Shown here piece by piece: positions 45,912 through 53,404 of a stretch of 64,000 nt of DNA. This DNA comes from Sphingomonas sp. (GTDB lineage: Bacteria > Pseudomonadota > Alphaproteobacteria > Sphingomonadales > Sphingomonadaceae). The number at the start of each line of letters is the position of its first letter. The stretch's first letter is position 1. A model generated the notes under the pieces. The model saw nothing but the letters and a program-made list of their open reading frames with translations, was not told the origin of the DNA and ran no database searches. The translations under genes and the position numbers were made by a program. The stretch is from contig NZ_JAIEPC010000043.1 of the NCBI RefSeq assembly GCF_019749955.1, forward strand, positions 1 to 64,000, given 5' to 3'.

Positions 45912-46916
45912 CTATGGGGTAGGCATGCCGGGTGCGGGCGCCGGGATCAATGGCGGGGTTTCGGCCGTGGCGGGTGCGGGGACGGTGGGGGGTGGCGCCG
46001 GCAAGGGCTTTGCCGGCGCGACGGTCGTCGGGAGCATCGCACGGATCGGCGTGTGCGGGCGCCCGTGCAGATCATCGATCTCGTCCTGGCGCATCTGGAG
46101 GTAAAGATCGCGGCGCTGCGAATAGAGATCCTTGTCGCTGCTGCGCATCCGCCGCAAATCCTCGTCGAAAGCGGCGCGGCGGTCGAGCGTGCGTCCGGCG
46201 CTGGTCGGCAAAGCGAATTCGACGCGGTTGAAGGGGCTGCCGACCACCACGGGCAGCAGCGCCCTGTCGGCGAACGAGCCGACGATGTCGCGAATCGTGG
46301 TTGGCCCGACGATCGGTAGGAAAAGATAGGCGCCCGGCTGCACCCCATAAAAGCCCAGCGTGTTGGCAAAACCGTTCGGACGGCGCGGCAGCCGGATCCC
46401 TTTGCGCTTGGCAATGTCGAACAGCCCGCCGATGCCGATCGTCGTGTTGACGAAGAAGCGCGCGAAGGTTTCGGCGGCCTTGCCGATTTTGTGCTGGAGC
46501 ACGAAGTTCACGAACACCTTGGGTTCCTGAATGTTGAACAGGAAATTATTGAGCCCGTCGCGCACCGGTGCCGGCACGACCTTGACAAAAGTGAGCGCGA
46601 CCGGCGCGACCACTGCCTTGTCGACCGCTTGCGTGACCGCAAACGAGGTTGCGTTGAGCTTTTCGAGCGGATCGCCAGCCGTGCGCTGATTCGCGGTGAC
46701 CATGACTTCCATCGGCTCAGACTCGGTCGTCTGGGCCGGATCGGTCGGTGCGGGCAGTGTTGCAGGCGCGGGTGTTGCAGCGGCCGCTGGCTTGGGAGCA
46801 TCCTGATCTTGCTGGGTCTGCGCGATCACCTCGGCGGGCAGCGCAAGCGAGATGCCGCCGCTATTGACCGGTGCCCCGACGAGCAGCATCGCGCTGGTCA
46901 TGCCGGCAAAGCTCAT
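45912..46916 (-). CDS. mlaA: MlaA/VacJ family protein (outer-membrane lipid asymmetry)
   Basis: A 334-aa member of the MlaA (VacJ) family, which removes mislocalised phospholipids from the outer leaflet. The core (about 80-275) holds [34 protein letters not shown] and [24 protein letters not shown], all family signatures. It has a hydrophobic N-terminus but no lipobox Cys, so it may not be a lipoprotein as in E. coli. A Pro/Ala-rich linker precedes the core and a Pro/Ala tail follows. The rest of the Mla system is not in the window. Confidence 0.88.
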   Translation of the reverse strand: MSFAGMTSAMLLVGAPVNSGGISLALPAEVIAQTQQDQDAPKPAAAATPAPATLPAPTDPAQTTESEPMEVMVTANQRTAGDPLEKLNATSFAVTQAVDKAVVAPVALTFVKVVPAPVRDGLNNFLFNIQEPKVFVNFVLQHKIGKAAETFARFFVNTTIGIGGLFDIAKRKGIRLPRRPNGFANTLGFYGVQPGAYLFLPIVGPTTIRDIVGSFADRALLPVVVGSPFNRVEFALPTSAGRTLDRRAAFDEDLRRMRSSDKDLYSQRRDLYLQMRQDEIDDLHGRPHTPIRAMLPTTVAPAKPLPAPPPTVPAPATAETPPLIPAPAPGMPTP

Positions 46917-47147
46917 GCCGTCATCGCCGCAGTGAACGCGCCCGTTGGTGCCGAGGCGACCCTGACGGGTGCCCGGTAGAATGCGGCATTGGTCAACGCT
47001 TCACCAAAGCAGGTATCACTACAATTCCCCCTGGGCCAGAACGGCGCACATGGCCCCCCCCGGACCGCCCGAACTGCCAAACCACGGCTCTTTGACGAAT
47101 ATACGCGCAAGAGCAAGGATTCGTGACAGCGCGCGTTGCGCAAATTC
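46917..47147. other. Upstream region of mlaA and left flank of the transposon
   Basis: No gene is supported here. The minus-strand frame across it is Cys- and Arg-rich without any family character. It should contain the mlaA promoter. Before the transposon landed, this DNA continued directly into the 3' end of tRNA-Arg(TCT), so it was the downstream region of that tRNA. Confidence 0.6.
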
Positions 47148-47155
47148 GGTATTTG
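47148..47155. repeat. Left 8-bp target-site duplication
   Basis: GGTATTTG here is repeated exactly at 52510-52517, directly outside the right inverted repeat. Eight bases is the duplication size usual for IS1595-family elements. Confidence 0.93.
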
Positions 47156-47178
47156 CGGTATTAGGTAGCAAACGCACC
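47156..47178 (+). repeat. Left terminal inverted repeat (23 bp)
   Basis: It begins CGGTATTAGGTAGC and ends AACGCACC. Its exact reverse complement occupies 52487-52509. Confidence 0.95.
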
Positions 47179-47225
47179 AACAGCTATCTATCCGACCAGA
47201 GCCATCGACCCTTACCCTTAGACGC

Positions 47226-47732
47226 ATGGGTATGACCAATTTCCGACTGGCGCTTGAGAAGCGCTATTCCTCGCTTGCGGGACGTCTTGAAGACGTGCAC
47301 GCCAATATCGACCGCATCCGCCGCGAGGCTGAAAAGCTAGACGAGCTTGAGGCCAGCATCCCGCAACTGGAGGCGCTAGTGGCAAGCGCTGAGATGCTGC
47401 TTCGCGATGCCGATCCAGATTGGCAACCCGAACAAACACCAGCGCTCAAGCCTTGGACCCATAATATCCCGGTCCCGTTTGGGTCATGCGGCCGGCGCGG
47501 CATGGCGGTTCTTCTCAATGCGGGCGATAAGGGTTTGACGGCGCGGGAGGTCGCGCTGGAAGTTCTACGTGAAGTCGGTTGTGATGATCCTGACCGGCAG
47601 ACGCTTCGTCGCACGCAAACGGCCGTTGAGGCCTCGTTCCGAAAATTCAAAGGGCGGACGGTTGAGGCATCAGGGAAGTATCCGATGCAGTGGCGCAGCA
47701 TCGTGCGACCGGAGATTGTCTTCGATCCGTAA
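47226..47732 (+). CDS. Cargo: hypothetical coiled-coil protein
   Basis: A 168-aa protein I cannot name. The first ~65 residues are strongly helical and charged (YSSLAGRLEDVHANIDRIRR), probably a coiled coil. The C-terminal half (LNAGDKGLTAREVALEVLRE, then QTAVEASFRKFKGRTVE) looks like a winged-helix domain of the kind used for DNA binding. It is the first gene inside the left end of the transposon, 48 bases from the inverted repeat. A role in element regulation is possible but unproven. Confidence 0.7.
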   Translation: MGMTNFRLALEKRYSSLAGRLEDVHANIDRIRREAEKLDELEASIPQLEALVASAEMLLRDADPDWQPEQTPALKPWTHNIPVPFGSCGRRGMAVLLNAGDKGLTAREVALEVLREVGCDDPDRQTLRRTQTAVEASFRKFKGRTVEASGKYPMQWRSIVRPEIVFDP

Positions 47733-47869
47733 GTATCGGTCAAAGCATCAGCGCAGTGTTACTCGGACTCGGCACAGTGCTATTCTAAGTAACACTTTGA
47801 ACAATTACGAAAAAGTGGTTGCGTCAACAAATAGATTTAGCTATATCGTCCGCCGTCGCCACAAACGAC

Positions 47870-47910
47870 GAAGCCCGCAGACGGGGCGTAATCCGTCCAC
47901 GGGCTTCTTT
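47870..47910 (+). terminator. Rho-independent terminator inside the transposon
   Basis: GAAGCCCG and CGGGCTTC form an eight-pair outer stem, with an inner pairing (GACGG/CCGTC), followed by TTT. It lies between the convergent coiled-coil gene and the DUF6471-like gene. Confidence 0.6.
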
Positions 47911-48010
47911 CATCAACCCTTGTTTGCGAAGGGGACGAATCGTATGCGCATATGTCGCGCTACGAAGGCTTTTTACTTGCGCATTTAGCGGGAGTCCAGC
48001 TTTTTTTTAG

Positions 48011-48232
48011 CTAATCCAGATGGAGCGTTTTGACGCCCATCGCCGACAGACATTGAAACAGAAAGGCGGCGGTGAAGGAGCCCCGGCTAACCTTGTTCCT
48101 AAGGTTGGCTTCGGATTCCTTCACCCCTGCCGCACCGAGAGCACCGACCAGATCGGCGTAGCTCATCCCCTTCCGAAGCATTTCCGCTCTCAGGACGCCT
48201 TTGGCGTATGCAGACCAATCAATCACGGGCAT
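48011..48232 (-). CDS. Cargo: DUF6471-like small protein
   Basis: A 73-aa protein with the pattern of DUF6471: W...AKGVLRAEMLRKGMSYADL, then a Gly-rich turn, EANLRNKVSRGSFTAAFLFQCL and a C-terminal MGVKTLHLD. The fold looks like a Cro/C1-type helix-turn-helix, so DNA binding is plausible. It is divergent from the transposase gene and could repress it; that is inference from position. Confidence 0.75.
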   Translation of the reverse strand: MPVIDWSAYAKGVLRAEMLRKGMSYADLVGALGAAGVKESEANLRNKVSRGSFTAAFLFQCLSAMGVKTLHLD

Positions 48233-48323
48233 AACCTCTTATGGTATTTACGTCATCATATTTGATGCGAATTAGCTTGACCTGCTTGGACTAGACCATC
48301 ATATCCGATGCGAACGTAACGCA

Positions 48324-49331
48324 TTGGAGGGTGAGTCGCAGCATTTTCTTCTCTCGGCAAGGGCACGAACGCTTGATCTCAAGCGCGTCGCCCGCATGTC
48401 CGAGGAAGAGGCGGAGGATGCGTTCGTGGCGCTTCGCTATTGCGAGACTGACGGCGAACCATTCTGCCATCACTGCGGCTGTCAGGTGGTCTATCGGATC
48501 AACCGAACCGTCAAGAATCGAAAGACGGGAGCGATCCGCACGCGTCGCCTGTTCAAATGTGCCAATTGTCTCAAGCAGTTTTCGGCGACGGCCGGTACAA
48601 TCTTTGCCAGCCGAAAGCTGGCGCACCGCGACATCCTCTTCGCCATCGCTCTCTTCACGAACGGCGCGAAGGGCAAGGCGGCGCTGCACCTCAGCCGCGA
48701 TCTCAACGTGCAGTATAAGACCGCGTTCGTGTTGGAGCAGAAGCTGCGGGAGGCCCTCGGGAAGCTCCAGCACGCCGAAACCCTCACCGGCGCGGTCGAG
48801 ATCGACGGGGCATATTTCGGCGGTTACGTGAAACCATCCACCCGCAAAGAACACCGCCGTGACCGCCGCAAGCTCGCAAATCAGTCCGGGAAGCGGAAAT
48901 GCGTCACGATCATGCGCGAACGGAAGGGGCGTTCCCGTCCATTCGTATGCAGCGAAGTCGAGGGCGCTGGGCTGGTCCCCTATGTCGTGGACATCAAGAG
49001 CAGTCGCATGTTCGCAGACGAATCAAAGTCGTATGATTCGCTTGAGGCGATCGTGCGCGTCGATCGGATCGACCATTCCAAGAGCTACGCGGAAGGCGAC
49101 GTATCGACTAACCAGGCCGAGTCCTTCTTCTCCCGGATGCGGCGTGCGGAACGCGGTGTGCATCATCGGATCGCCGTTCACTTGGGAGCCTATGCGGATG
49201 AGATGTCATGGCGGGAGGACAATCGGCGAATTTCCAACGGCGAACAGTTCCTGACCATTGCTGCGGCGGGTCTTCATCACCCCGTGTCACGCCAGTGGAA
49301 GGGCTACTGGCAACGGCGGAAAGCCGCGTGA
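48324..49331 (+). CDS. IS1595 family transposase
   Basis: A DDE-type transposase of about 335 aa. The N-terminal zinc ribbon has FCHHCGC and FKCANCLKQFS. The catalytic core shows EIDGAYFGG (first Asp), ADESKSY (second Asp) and the TNQAESFFSRMRRAERG stretch with the Asn, followed by GAYADEMSWREDNRR, as in the IS1595 group. Frame and motifs are intact, so it should be active. The start is uncertain: TTG 48324 keeps the HFLLSARARTL segment common in relatives, while ATG 48396 would remove it. Its stop overlaps the next ORF. Confidence 0.9.
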   Translation: MEGESQHFLLSARARTLDLKRVARMSEEEAEDAFVALRYCETDGEPFCHHCGCQVVYRINRTVKNRKTGAIRTRRLFKCANCLKQFSATAGTIFASRKLAHRDILFAIALFTNGAKGKAALHLSRDLNVQYKTAFVLEQKLREALGKLQHAETLTGAVEIDGAYFGGYVKPSTRKEHRRDRRKLANQSGKRKCVTIMRERKGRSRPFVCSEVEGAGLVPYVVDIKSSRMFADESKSYDSLEAIVRVDRIDHSKSYAEGDVSTNQAESFFSRMRRAERGVHHRIAVHLGAYADEMSWREDNRRISNGEQFLTIAAAGLHHPVSRQWKGYWQRRKAA

Positions 49332-49537
49332 TGGCGACCTTCCGCGTCCTCCTCATCGGCTCCAACCAGCCGCTCCTTGTCGATCTGCCCGCTGGCAACG
49401 TGGCGGACCTGATCGAGATCGCATCACGCACCAAATTCATCGAGGGCAGAATGGTCTTGCCCGATGAGGATGGGGTTTGCTGCGGGGTAATGTTTCAAGC
49501 GTGCCGCATTCAGCTTGCAGTCGAAACGGACGGCTAG
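49331..49537 (+). CDS. Cargo: small hypothetical protein coupled to transposase
   Basis: A 68-aa protein starting at the ATG that shares its A with the transposase stop (TGATG). It begins ATFRVLLIGSNQPLLVDLP and has two adjacent cysteines (VCCGV). No family is recognised. The coupling suggests it is made with the transposase. Confidence 0.65.
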   Translation: MATFRVLLIGSNQPLLVDLPAGNVADLIEIASRTKFIEGRMVLPDEDGVCCGVMFQACRIQLAVETDG

Positions 49538-49608
49538 ATAATTGCCGCTGCGATCAAGAGCAGGATTAGCCCGCACACGATCCCGACGATGCCCTTGAGA
49601 CAGCCCAT
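49534..49608 (-). CDS. Cargo: 24-residue hydrophobic peptide
   Basis: A tiny frame below the usual length cutoff. It starts MGCLKGIVGIVCGLILLLI and ends AAAII, a single membrane helix. Its ATG overlaps the stop of the exported protein gene upstream on the same strand (TGATG), which argues for real, coupled translation. It stops within the stop codon of the convergent small gene. It might be a small membrane protein or toxin-like peptide; unproven. Confidence 0.4.
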   Translation of the reverse strand: MGCLKGIVGIVCGLILLLIAAAII

Positions 49609-50147
49609 CACCAGTCCAGCAGGCCATCTCGGCCCATGTCTTTAAGGGTCTGCACACCGGCTGGTTGGTTGGCGGCAAGGGAATCGCCGTCAAAATAGTA
49701 TCGCGTTTGATTATCACAACTGACCCAAAAACGTTGATTGAAACGGTTTGAGCCCGACGTGACTTGCGCCATTTGAACCCGGTCGCATCGCGCATCCATA
49801 GCCGCAATCTTGGCCGTTTTTCGCCGAGTGGCGTTCAACTCTCGCACTGCTGACCCAAACTTAGCGACAACATTTGGATATTGATCCTCGGTGTACGGGG
49901 CAACGGCGGCTGGGTCGATCTCCACAGGGGATTTCCGTGTGACGTCGGAAACGCTTGATACGGCGGGAGCCACAACCTTCGGCGTCTCGTGCGGCGGCTT
50001 CGAGCCCTTGGAATCCGGCAGCGAAACCGGGGTCTGGGCCGCGACCGGAATTGATCTCGGAGGTTCACCAGACAAATTCGCACTGATCGCTCCGACCGTG
50101 ACAAGCACAATCACGCAACCCAGTATCGTTCTCTGTGCCATCGCCAT
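49608..50147 (-). CDS. Cargo: exported or membrane-anchored hypothetical protein
   Basis: A 179-aa protein with an N-terminal hydrophobic segment (RTILGCVIVLVTVGAISA) acting as signal or anchor, a Pro/Ser/Val-rich linker and a compact C-terminal domain with two cysteines (DARCDRVQM and FWVSCDNQTRYYFD) that could form a disulfide. I chose ATG 50147 over the longer frame to 50192 so that the hydrophobic segment is N-terminal. No known family. Confidence 0.6.
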   Translation of the reverse strand: MAMAQRTILGCVIVLVTVGAISANLSGEPPRSIPVAAQTPVSLPDSKGSKPPHETPKVVAPAVSSVSDVTRKSPVEIDPAAVAPYTEDQYPNVVAKFGSAVRELNATRRKTAKIAAMDARCDRVQMAQVTSGSNRFNQRFWVSCDNQTRYYFDGDSLAANQPAGVQTLKDMGRDGLLDW

Positions 50148-50253
50148 TTCGTCATCGCCTCCCTTGGAACCGAGAAGGCATTTAGTGACCAAAGGTTAAC
50201 AGTGGGACTCTTACTCCGTGGACGAATAATCACCTATCCGTCGATTTGGCGGG

Positions 50254-50481
50254 GTGAGCGATCCATATCTCGACATCCTCGGCCAGCGCATCCGGGCGCG
50301 GCGGCAAGGTATGGGATTGTCGCAGGAAGGCTTGGCGCACGCAGCCGGGCTTGACCGCAGCTACGTAGGTCGGGTCGAGCGCGGCGAGCATAACCTGACG
50401 TTTGTTTCGTTGGTTAGGCTTGCGCGGGCAATGGGGTGTGATGTGGCGGCGCTGACGATCGGCCTTCCACCAACTCGCTAA
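50254..50481 (+). CDS. Cargo: XRE family transcriptional regulator
   Basis: A 75-aa helix-turn-helix protein of the Cro/C1 type: IRARRQGMGLSQEGLAHAAG, then LDRSYVGRVERGEHNLTF. It starts at GTG 50254. It is divergent from the exported protein gene and convergent with the three-gene operon at the right end, so it could regulate either. Confidence 0.85.
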   Translation: MSDPYLDILGQRIRARRQGMGLSQEGLAHAAGLDRSYVGRVERGEHNLTFVSLVRLARAMGCDVAALTIGLPPTR

Positions 50482-50512
50482 ACAGGATTGACAAAGCGCG
50501 CAAATTTTGTTA

Positions 50513-50539
50513 AACCTCGCAGTGCTCGATTGCGAGGTT
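50513..50539. terminator. Hairpin between convergent cargo genes
   Basis: AACCTCGCA and TGCGAGGTT make a perfect nine-pair stem with a nine-base loop. An A/T-rich stretch lies on the left side. It sits after the XRE gene stop and before the end of the opposing operon, so it may terminate leftward transcription. Confidence 0.45.
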
Positions 50540-50575
50540 CGGCCCAAGAGTCCTAATCTTGCAGCGCCCGCTCAC

Positions 50576-51211
50576 TTAAGCTTCAGGAATCCCAAAATGT
50601 GCGAAGATGTCGCGCGCCTCGTTAAGGGCGTCCCCCAAAAGCCCAATGCACGTTACAGGGAAGATATCAGCTTCTCGCAGCAATTTGAGCAGGGACTGGT
50701 CCATATCGTGGCTGATTTCCAGATCGAAGGTGAATGTCATCCACTGCGGGTATGGATCGCCAACCGACCGCAAACCGCCGATCGTTGCCAAGCGCACGAT
50801 CTTTCGATCGAGGTTTTCGACGAGGACAATAAGCGCGCCCATTCGCGAGTCCTCATTGCGGACATGGCGATCGAGAACGTCGAAGGCATCAATAAGGGCT
50901 GGATGGGTCGTGGCGTATTCCAGTCGTTTGTCAGCAATCGCGTTCTGGAGATTTCGCCACCATTCTGGTGGCCTACGGGGCGGGAGTCGATCGACGCGTC
51001 CGTCCACCGCTGTCAATGCACCAAGAATGGCTTGGACGACGGCACGGCACCCGGCCACGAAGTGTTCCGGCACGTCACCAGCGCCGACACTCTTACCATC
51101 CTTCAAAATTTGCGATGGACCGTACACCCCGGCGGATTTTTGGTTGAGCCGTCGCAGAATAGCGTGAAGCTGCTGGATGCCCTGATCGGCCCGCTGTAAG
51201 TTACCAACCAA
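50576..51211 (-). CDS. Cargo: hypothetical protein, third gene of the membrane operon
   Basis: A 211-aa soluble, helix-rich protein with no recognised domain (RADQGIQQLHAILRRLNQKS, then EHFVAGCRAVVQAILGAL and PPEWWRNLQNAIADKRL). The opposing strand also has a long frame, but this one has the natural composition and follows the upstream same-strand gene after 16 bases. The two upstream genes encode membrane proteins, so it may work with a membrane partner. Function unknown. Confidence 0.65.
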   Translation of the reverse strand: MVGNLQRADQGIQQLHAILRRLNQKSAGVYGPSQILKDGKSVGAGDVPEHFVAGCRAVVQAILGALTAVDGRVDRLPPRRPPEWWRNLQNAIADKRLEYATTHPALIDAFDVLDRHVRNEDSRMGALIVLVENLDRKIVRLATIGGLRSVGDPYPQWMTFTFDLEISHDMDQSLLKLLREADIFPVTCIGLLGDALNEARDIFAHFGIPEA

Positions 51212-51227
51212 CGTCAGTCGCCCCAGA

Positions 51228-51746
51228 TCATGCAGCGCGACGGATCGAAGTGCCGATCTTAGTGGCGCTTTTGGTTAGCGAAACCCGCAATTCATTGCAT
51301 AAATTCGAGGTAAGTTGGCTGGCTTGAATAACGTGACCATACATGGCGGTCATTTTATCCATACCTTCATTTTGAAGGTCTGCCCGCAATGTTCTGATCA
51401 GTCCGTTGCAATTTTCGTCGTACACCGTGACCATCGCTGCAAGGTCGGGGAAATACAGACTGACCAGCGATCTTATCCTGCCGAGGTTGAGCTTCTCGAT
51501 CTTTGCACCAGCCGCGTCCTTCCGATCGAGAATACTAATGGCGACGACGATCTGTTCAGACGAAACATTTTGGAGCGCGTCGAGTTCGGAAAAGAGTTCG
51601 TCTACCTTTGCCCGCATTAGCGCTGCATCGTCCCGCCTCTGCGATTGACTCAATTCCCGCGTCCTAAAGCGGCCAGTGATGACACTGCCGCCCCAGCCGG
51701 CCATTGCGGTGATCGCGGCAATCAGCGCAGTGCTGTAATCGACCAT
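51228..51746 (-). CDS. Cargo: hypothetical protein with N-terminal membrane helix
   Basis: A 172-aa protein with one N-terminal transmembrane segment (STALIAAITAMAGWGGSVITG) followed by basic residues and a long helical soluble part (DDAALMRAKVDELFSELDAL). This is a single-pass, cytoplasm-facing layout. It is the second gene of a three-gene set on this strand. No family is recognised. Confidence 0.7.
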   Translation of the reverse strand: MVDYSTALIAAITAMAGWGGSVITGRFRTRELSQSQRRDDAALMRAKVDELFSELDALQNVSSEQIVVAISILDRKDAAGAKIEKLNLGRIRSLVSLYFPDLAAMVTVYDENCNGLIRTLRADLQNEGMDKMTAMYGHVIQASQLTSNLCNELRVSLTKSATKIGTSIRRAA

Positions 51747-51790
51747 AGCTGATAACCAATCCCTGCCGGTATCAGGACGAAACGACCAAC

Positions 51791-52093
51791 TTATTCAAAG
51801 ACCGTGTTCAGGGTCTTGTCGTTTGCCTTGTCCCGGCCTCGCTTAAACGCGAGCGCCACAACGATCAGTGACGGGATTAGGTAGCCGATAAAGCCGCTGG
51901 CGTTGAACGAGCCATCCACCGCAGAGGTGAAGCCGTATATCGTCGAGCCCACCACGTAAGCTGCCACGGCTGCAAGCAGATTGCTGACCAATGGGTCGGG
52001 AGTGACGCGCTTGAAAATTGCCCAATGAAGCAGCGAATACAGCAGATAGATGCCAATCAGCGATCCAATCAGCGATCCGACCAAGTAGCCCAT
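51791..52093 (-). CDS. Cargo: small multi-pass membrane protein
   Basis: A 100-aa protein with about three transmembrane helices (GYLVGSLIGSLIGIYLLYSLL, NLLAAVAAYVVGSTIYGF, GYLIPSLIVVALAF) and a charged C-terminal tail. It is the first gene of the leftward three-gene set and lies 44 bases before the next. Function unknown. Confidence 0.68.
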   Translation of the reverse strand: MGYLVGSLIGSLIGIYLLYSLLHWAIFKRVTPDPLVSNLLAAVAAYVVGSTIYGFTSAVDGSFNASGFIGYLIPSLIVVALAFKRGRDKANDKTLNTVFE

Positions 52094-52206
52094 TACATTA
52101 CTCCCGAAATTTCTTCCGAGTTAACAGACGGCCGGTTAAAATCGCGTATCGAAGACATTAAGATTTTGGTGCTAGGCTTATTTGTCGAAACCGATTGGGA
52201 TAGGAT

Positions 52207-52455
52207 ATGACCGAAAGTACGATTACGATCATTCTTTTCGGTTGCGGCACGGCGGCCATGTGGCTGTGCGAGCGCGACGGCCGAAGCGATAATGTGCTTA
52301 GCCTCATGCTGTTTCTATTCGGCCCTTTGTCTCTCGCTTTTGCCTGCCTAGTCCGCAATGAAAGATCGACAGGACCTCAATCGCTGGACATCGCTCGGCT
52401 GGCTCTAACCGCCCTGTACGGCATCGCGTTCGCGCAATGGATGTCGCGACCCTGA
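52207..52455 (+). CDS. Cargo: small membrane protein near the right end
   Basis: An 82-aa protein with two or three hydrophobic helices (TITIILFGCGTAAMWL, NVLSLMLFLFGPLSLAFACL and a weaker C-terminal one). It diverges from the leftward operon and ends about 30 bases before the right inverted repeat. No family is recognised. Confidence 0.6.
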   Translation: MTESTITIILFGCGTAAMWLCERDGRSDNVLSLMLFLFGPLSLAFACLVRNERSTGPQSLDIARLALTALYGIAFAQWMSRP

Positions 52456-52486
52456 GGTGCCGCCGATTGCAGCGAGTGAGGGTTTA

Positions 52487-52509
52487 GGTGCGTTTGCTAC
52501 CTAATACCG
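52487..52509 (-). repeat. Right terminal inverted repeat (23 bp)
   Basis: Begins GGTGCGTTTGCTACC on the plus strand and ends AATACCG; it is the exact reverse complement of 47156-47178. Confidence 0.95.
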
Positions 52510-52517
52510 GGTATTTG
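52510..52517. repeat. Right 8-bp target-site duplication
   Basis: GGTATTTG, identical to 47148-47155. Its last two bases belong to the CCA end of the adjoining tRNA gene. Confidence 0.93.
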
Positions 52518-52592
52518 GCGCGCCCGGCAGGACTCGAACCTGCAACTCCAAGCTTAGAAGGCTCGTGCTCTATCCAGTTGAACTACGGGCGC
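52516..52592 (-). tRNA. tRNA-Arg (anticodon TCT)
   Basis: On the minus strand the acceptor GCGCCCG pairs with CGGGCGC, and the anticodon loop is CTTCTAA (TCT) on a CGAGC/GCTTG stem with one G-T pair. The T-arm contains GGTTCGAGTCC. CCA is encoded at 52518-52516. The transposon adjoins the 3' end exactly, so the mature tRNA is intact but its downstream processing and termination sequence was replaced. Confidence 0.97.
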
Positions 52593-52672
52593 GCGCGACA
52601 CGTCCGTTAGCCGGAATTGCGCGACCGGGAAACGCCGTTAAAGCTTCGCACGCGAGAATTTGGGGGAACGGG

Positions 52673-53404
52673 ATGGACGTCAAATCGGTTTCGGCACGCG
52701 ATCTGGGGCGCGAGCCGTTTCGCTATTTCGATTTCGTGATGGCAGCGTTCGTTGCGATCATCCTGCTGTCGAACGTCATCGGCGCGGGCAAGGTCGCGCA
52801 GATATGGCTGCCGGGTGTCGGTTACTGGCCATTCGGCGCGGGGATCCTGTTCTTCCCGATTTCCTATGTGATCGGCGACGTGTTGACCGAGGTTTACGGC
52901 TACGCCCGCGCGCGGCGGGTGATCTGGGCGGGGACAGTTGCCGTGCTGTTCATGGCATTCATGTCGTTCGTCGTCGTCGCCCTGCCGCCGGCACCCGACT
53001 GGAAAAACCAGGCCGCTTATGAGACGATTCTTGGACAGGTGCCGCGCATCGTGTTTGCGTCGGTCTGTGCGTTTTGGGCGGGCGAATTCGTCAATTCCTA
53101 TGTGCTGGCGCGCATGAAGCTGTGGACCGGCGGCAAGCAGTTGTGGAGTCGCACGATCGGTTCGACGGTGGCGGGGCAGGCGGTCGACAGCCTGATCTTC
53201 TATCCGCTCGCCTTTTGGGGGGCGGAAGGGTGGACCAATGATCTGGTGATCAAGGTGCTGCTGACCCAGTGGCTGCTCAAGGTCAGCTGGGAAGTGCTGC
53301 TGACGCCGGTCACCTACCTCGTCGTCAATTTTCTGAAGGCGCGCGAAGGTGTTGACGTGTTCGACGACAAGACTGATTTCACGCCCTTCCGGGCCGACGT
53401 GTGA
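52673..53404 (+). CDS. Queuosine precursor transporter (YhhQ family)
   Basis: A 243-aa inner-membrane protein of the YhhQ/VUT family, which takes up queuosine precursors such as preQ0 or preQ1 for tRNA modification. Six helices are visible, with the signature FPISYVIGDVLTEVYGYARARRVIW and, later, EFVNSYVLARMKLWT and STVAGQAVDSLIFYPLAFWG. GGGGGAACGGG before ATG 52673 fixes the start. It overlaps the next gene by four bases. Confidence 0.92.
   Translation: MDVKSVSARDLGREPFRYFDFVMAAFVAIILLSNVIGAGKVAQIWLPGVGYWPFGAGILFFPISYVIGDVLTEVYGYARARRVIWAGTVAVLFMAFMSFVVVALPPAPDWKNQAAYETILGQVPRIVFASVCAFWAGEFVNSYVLARMKLWTGGKQLWSRTIGSTVAGQAVDSLIFYPLAFWGAEGWTNDLVIKVLLTQWLLKVSWEVLLTPVTYLVVNFLKAREGVDVFDDKTDFTPFRADV

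Larger units (their letters stand above)
47156..52509. mobile_element. IS1595-type transposon with passenger genes (5,354 bp)
   Basis: A complete element bounded by 23-bp perfect terminal inverted repeats and an 8-bp direct repeat, with one IS1595-type transposase inside. About 4.3 kb is cargo: a coiled-coil protein, a DUF6471-like protein, two small proteins behind the transposase, an exported unknown, an XRE regulator, a three-gene unknown membrane operon and a further membrane protein. The cargo uses lower GC and more varied codons than the flanks. The exact ends and the intact duplication suggest a recent single insertion. Confidence 0.92.

Noticed and set aside
46913-47239. Minus-strand frame of 108 codons upstream of mlaA
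   Set aside because: Cys/Arg-rich, spans the transposon end and duplication, so it did not exist before the insertion.
48331-48831. Second plus-strand frame overlapping the transposase, possibly a frameshifted part
   Set aside because: The main frame carries the whole set of zinc-ribbon and catalytic motifs without interruption.
50507-51199. Plus-strand frame of 230 codons in the transposon cargo
   Set aside because: The opposing frame has more natural composition and follows a same-strand gene by 16 bases; no ribosome site is seen here.
47148-52592. Integrase-type genomic island or prophage at tRNA-Arg
   Set aside because: No integrase or phage gene; inverted ends, 8-bp duplication and a DDE transposase explain the boundaries.
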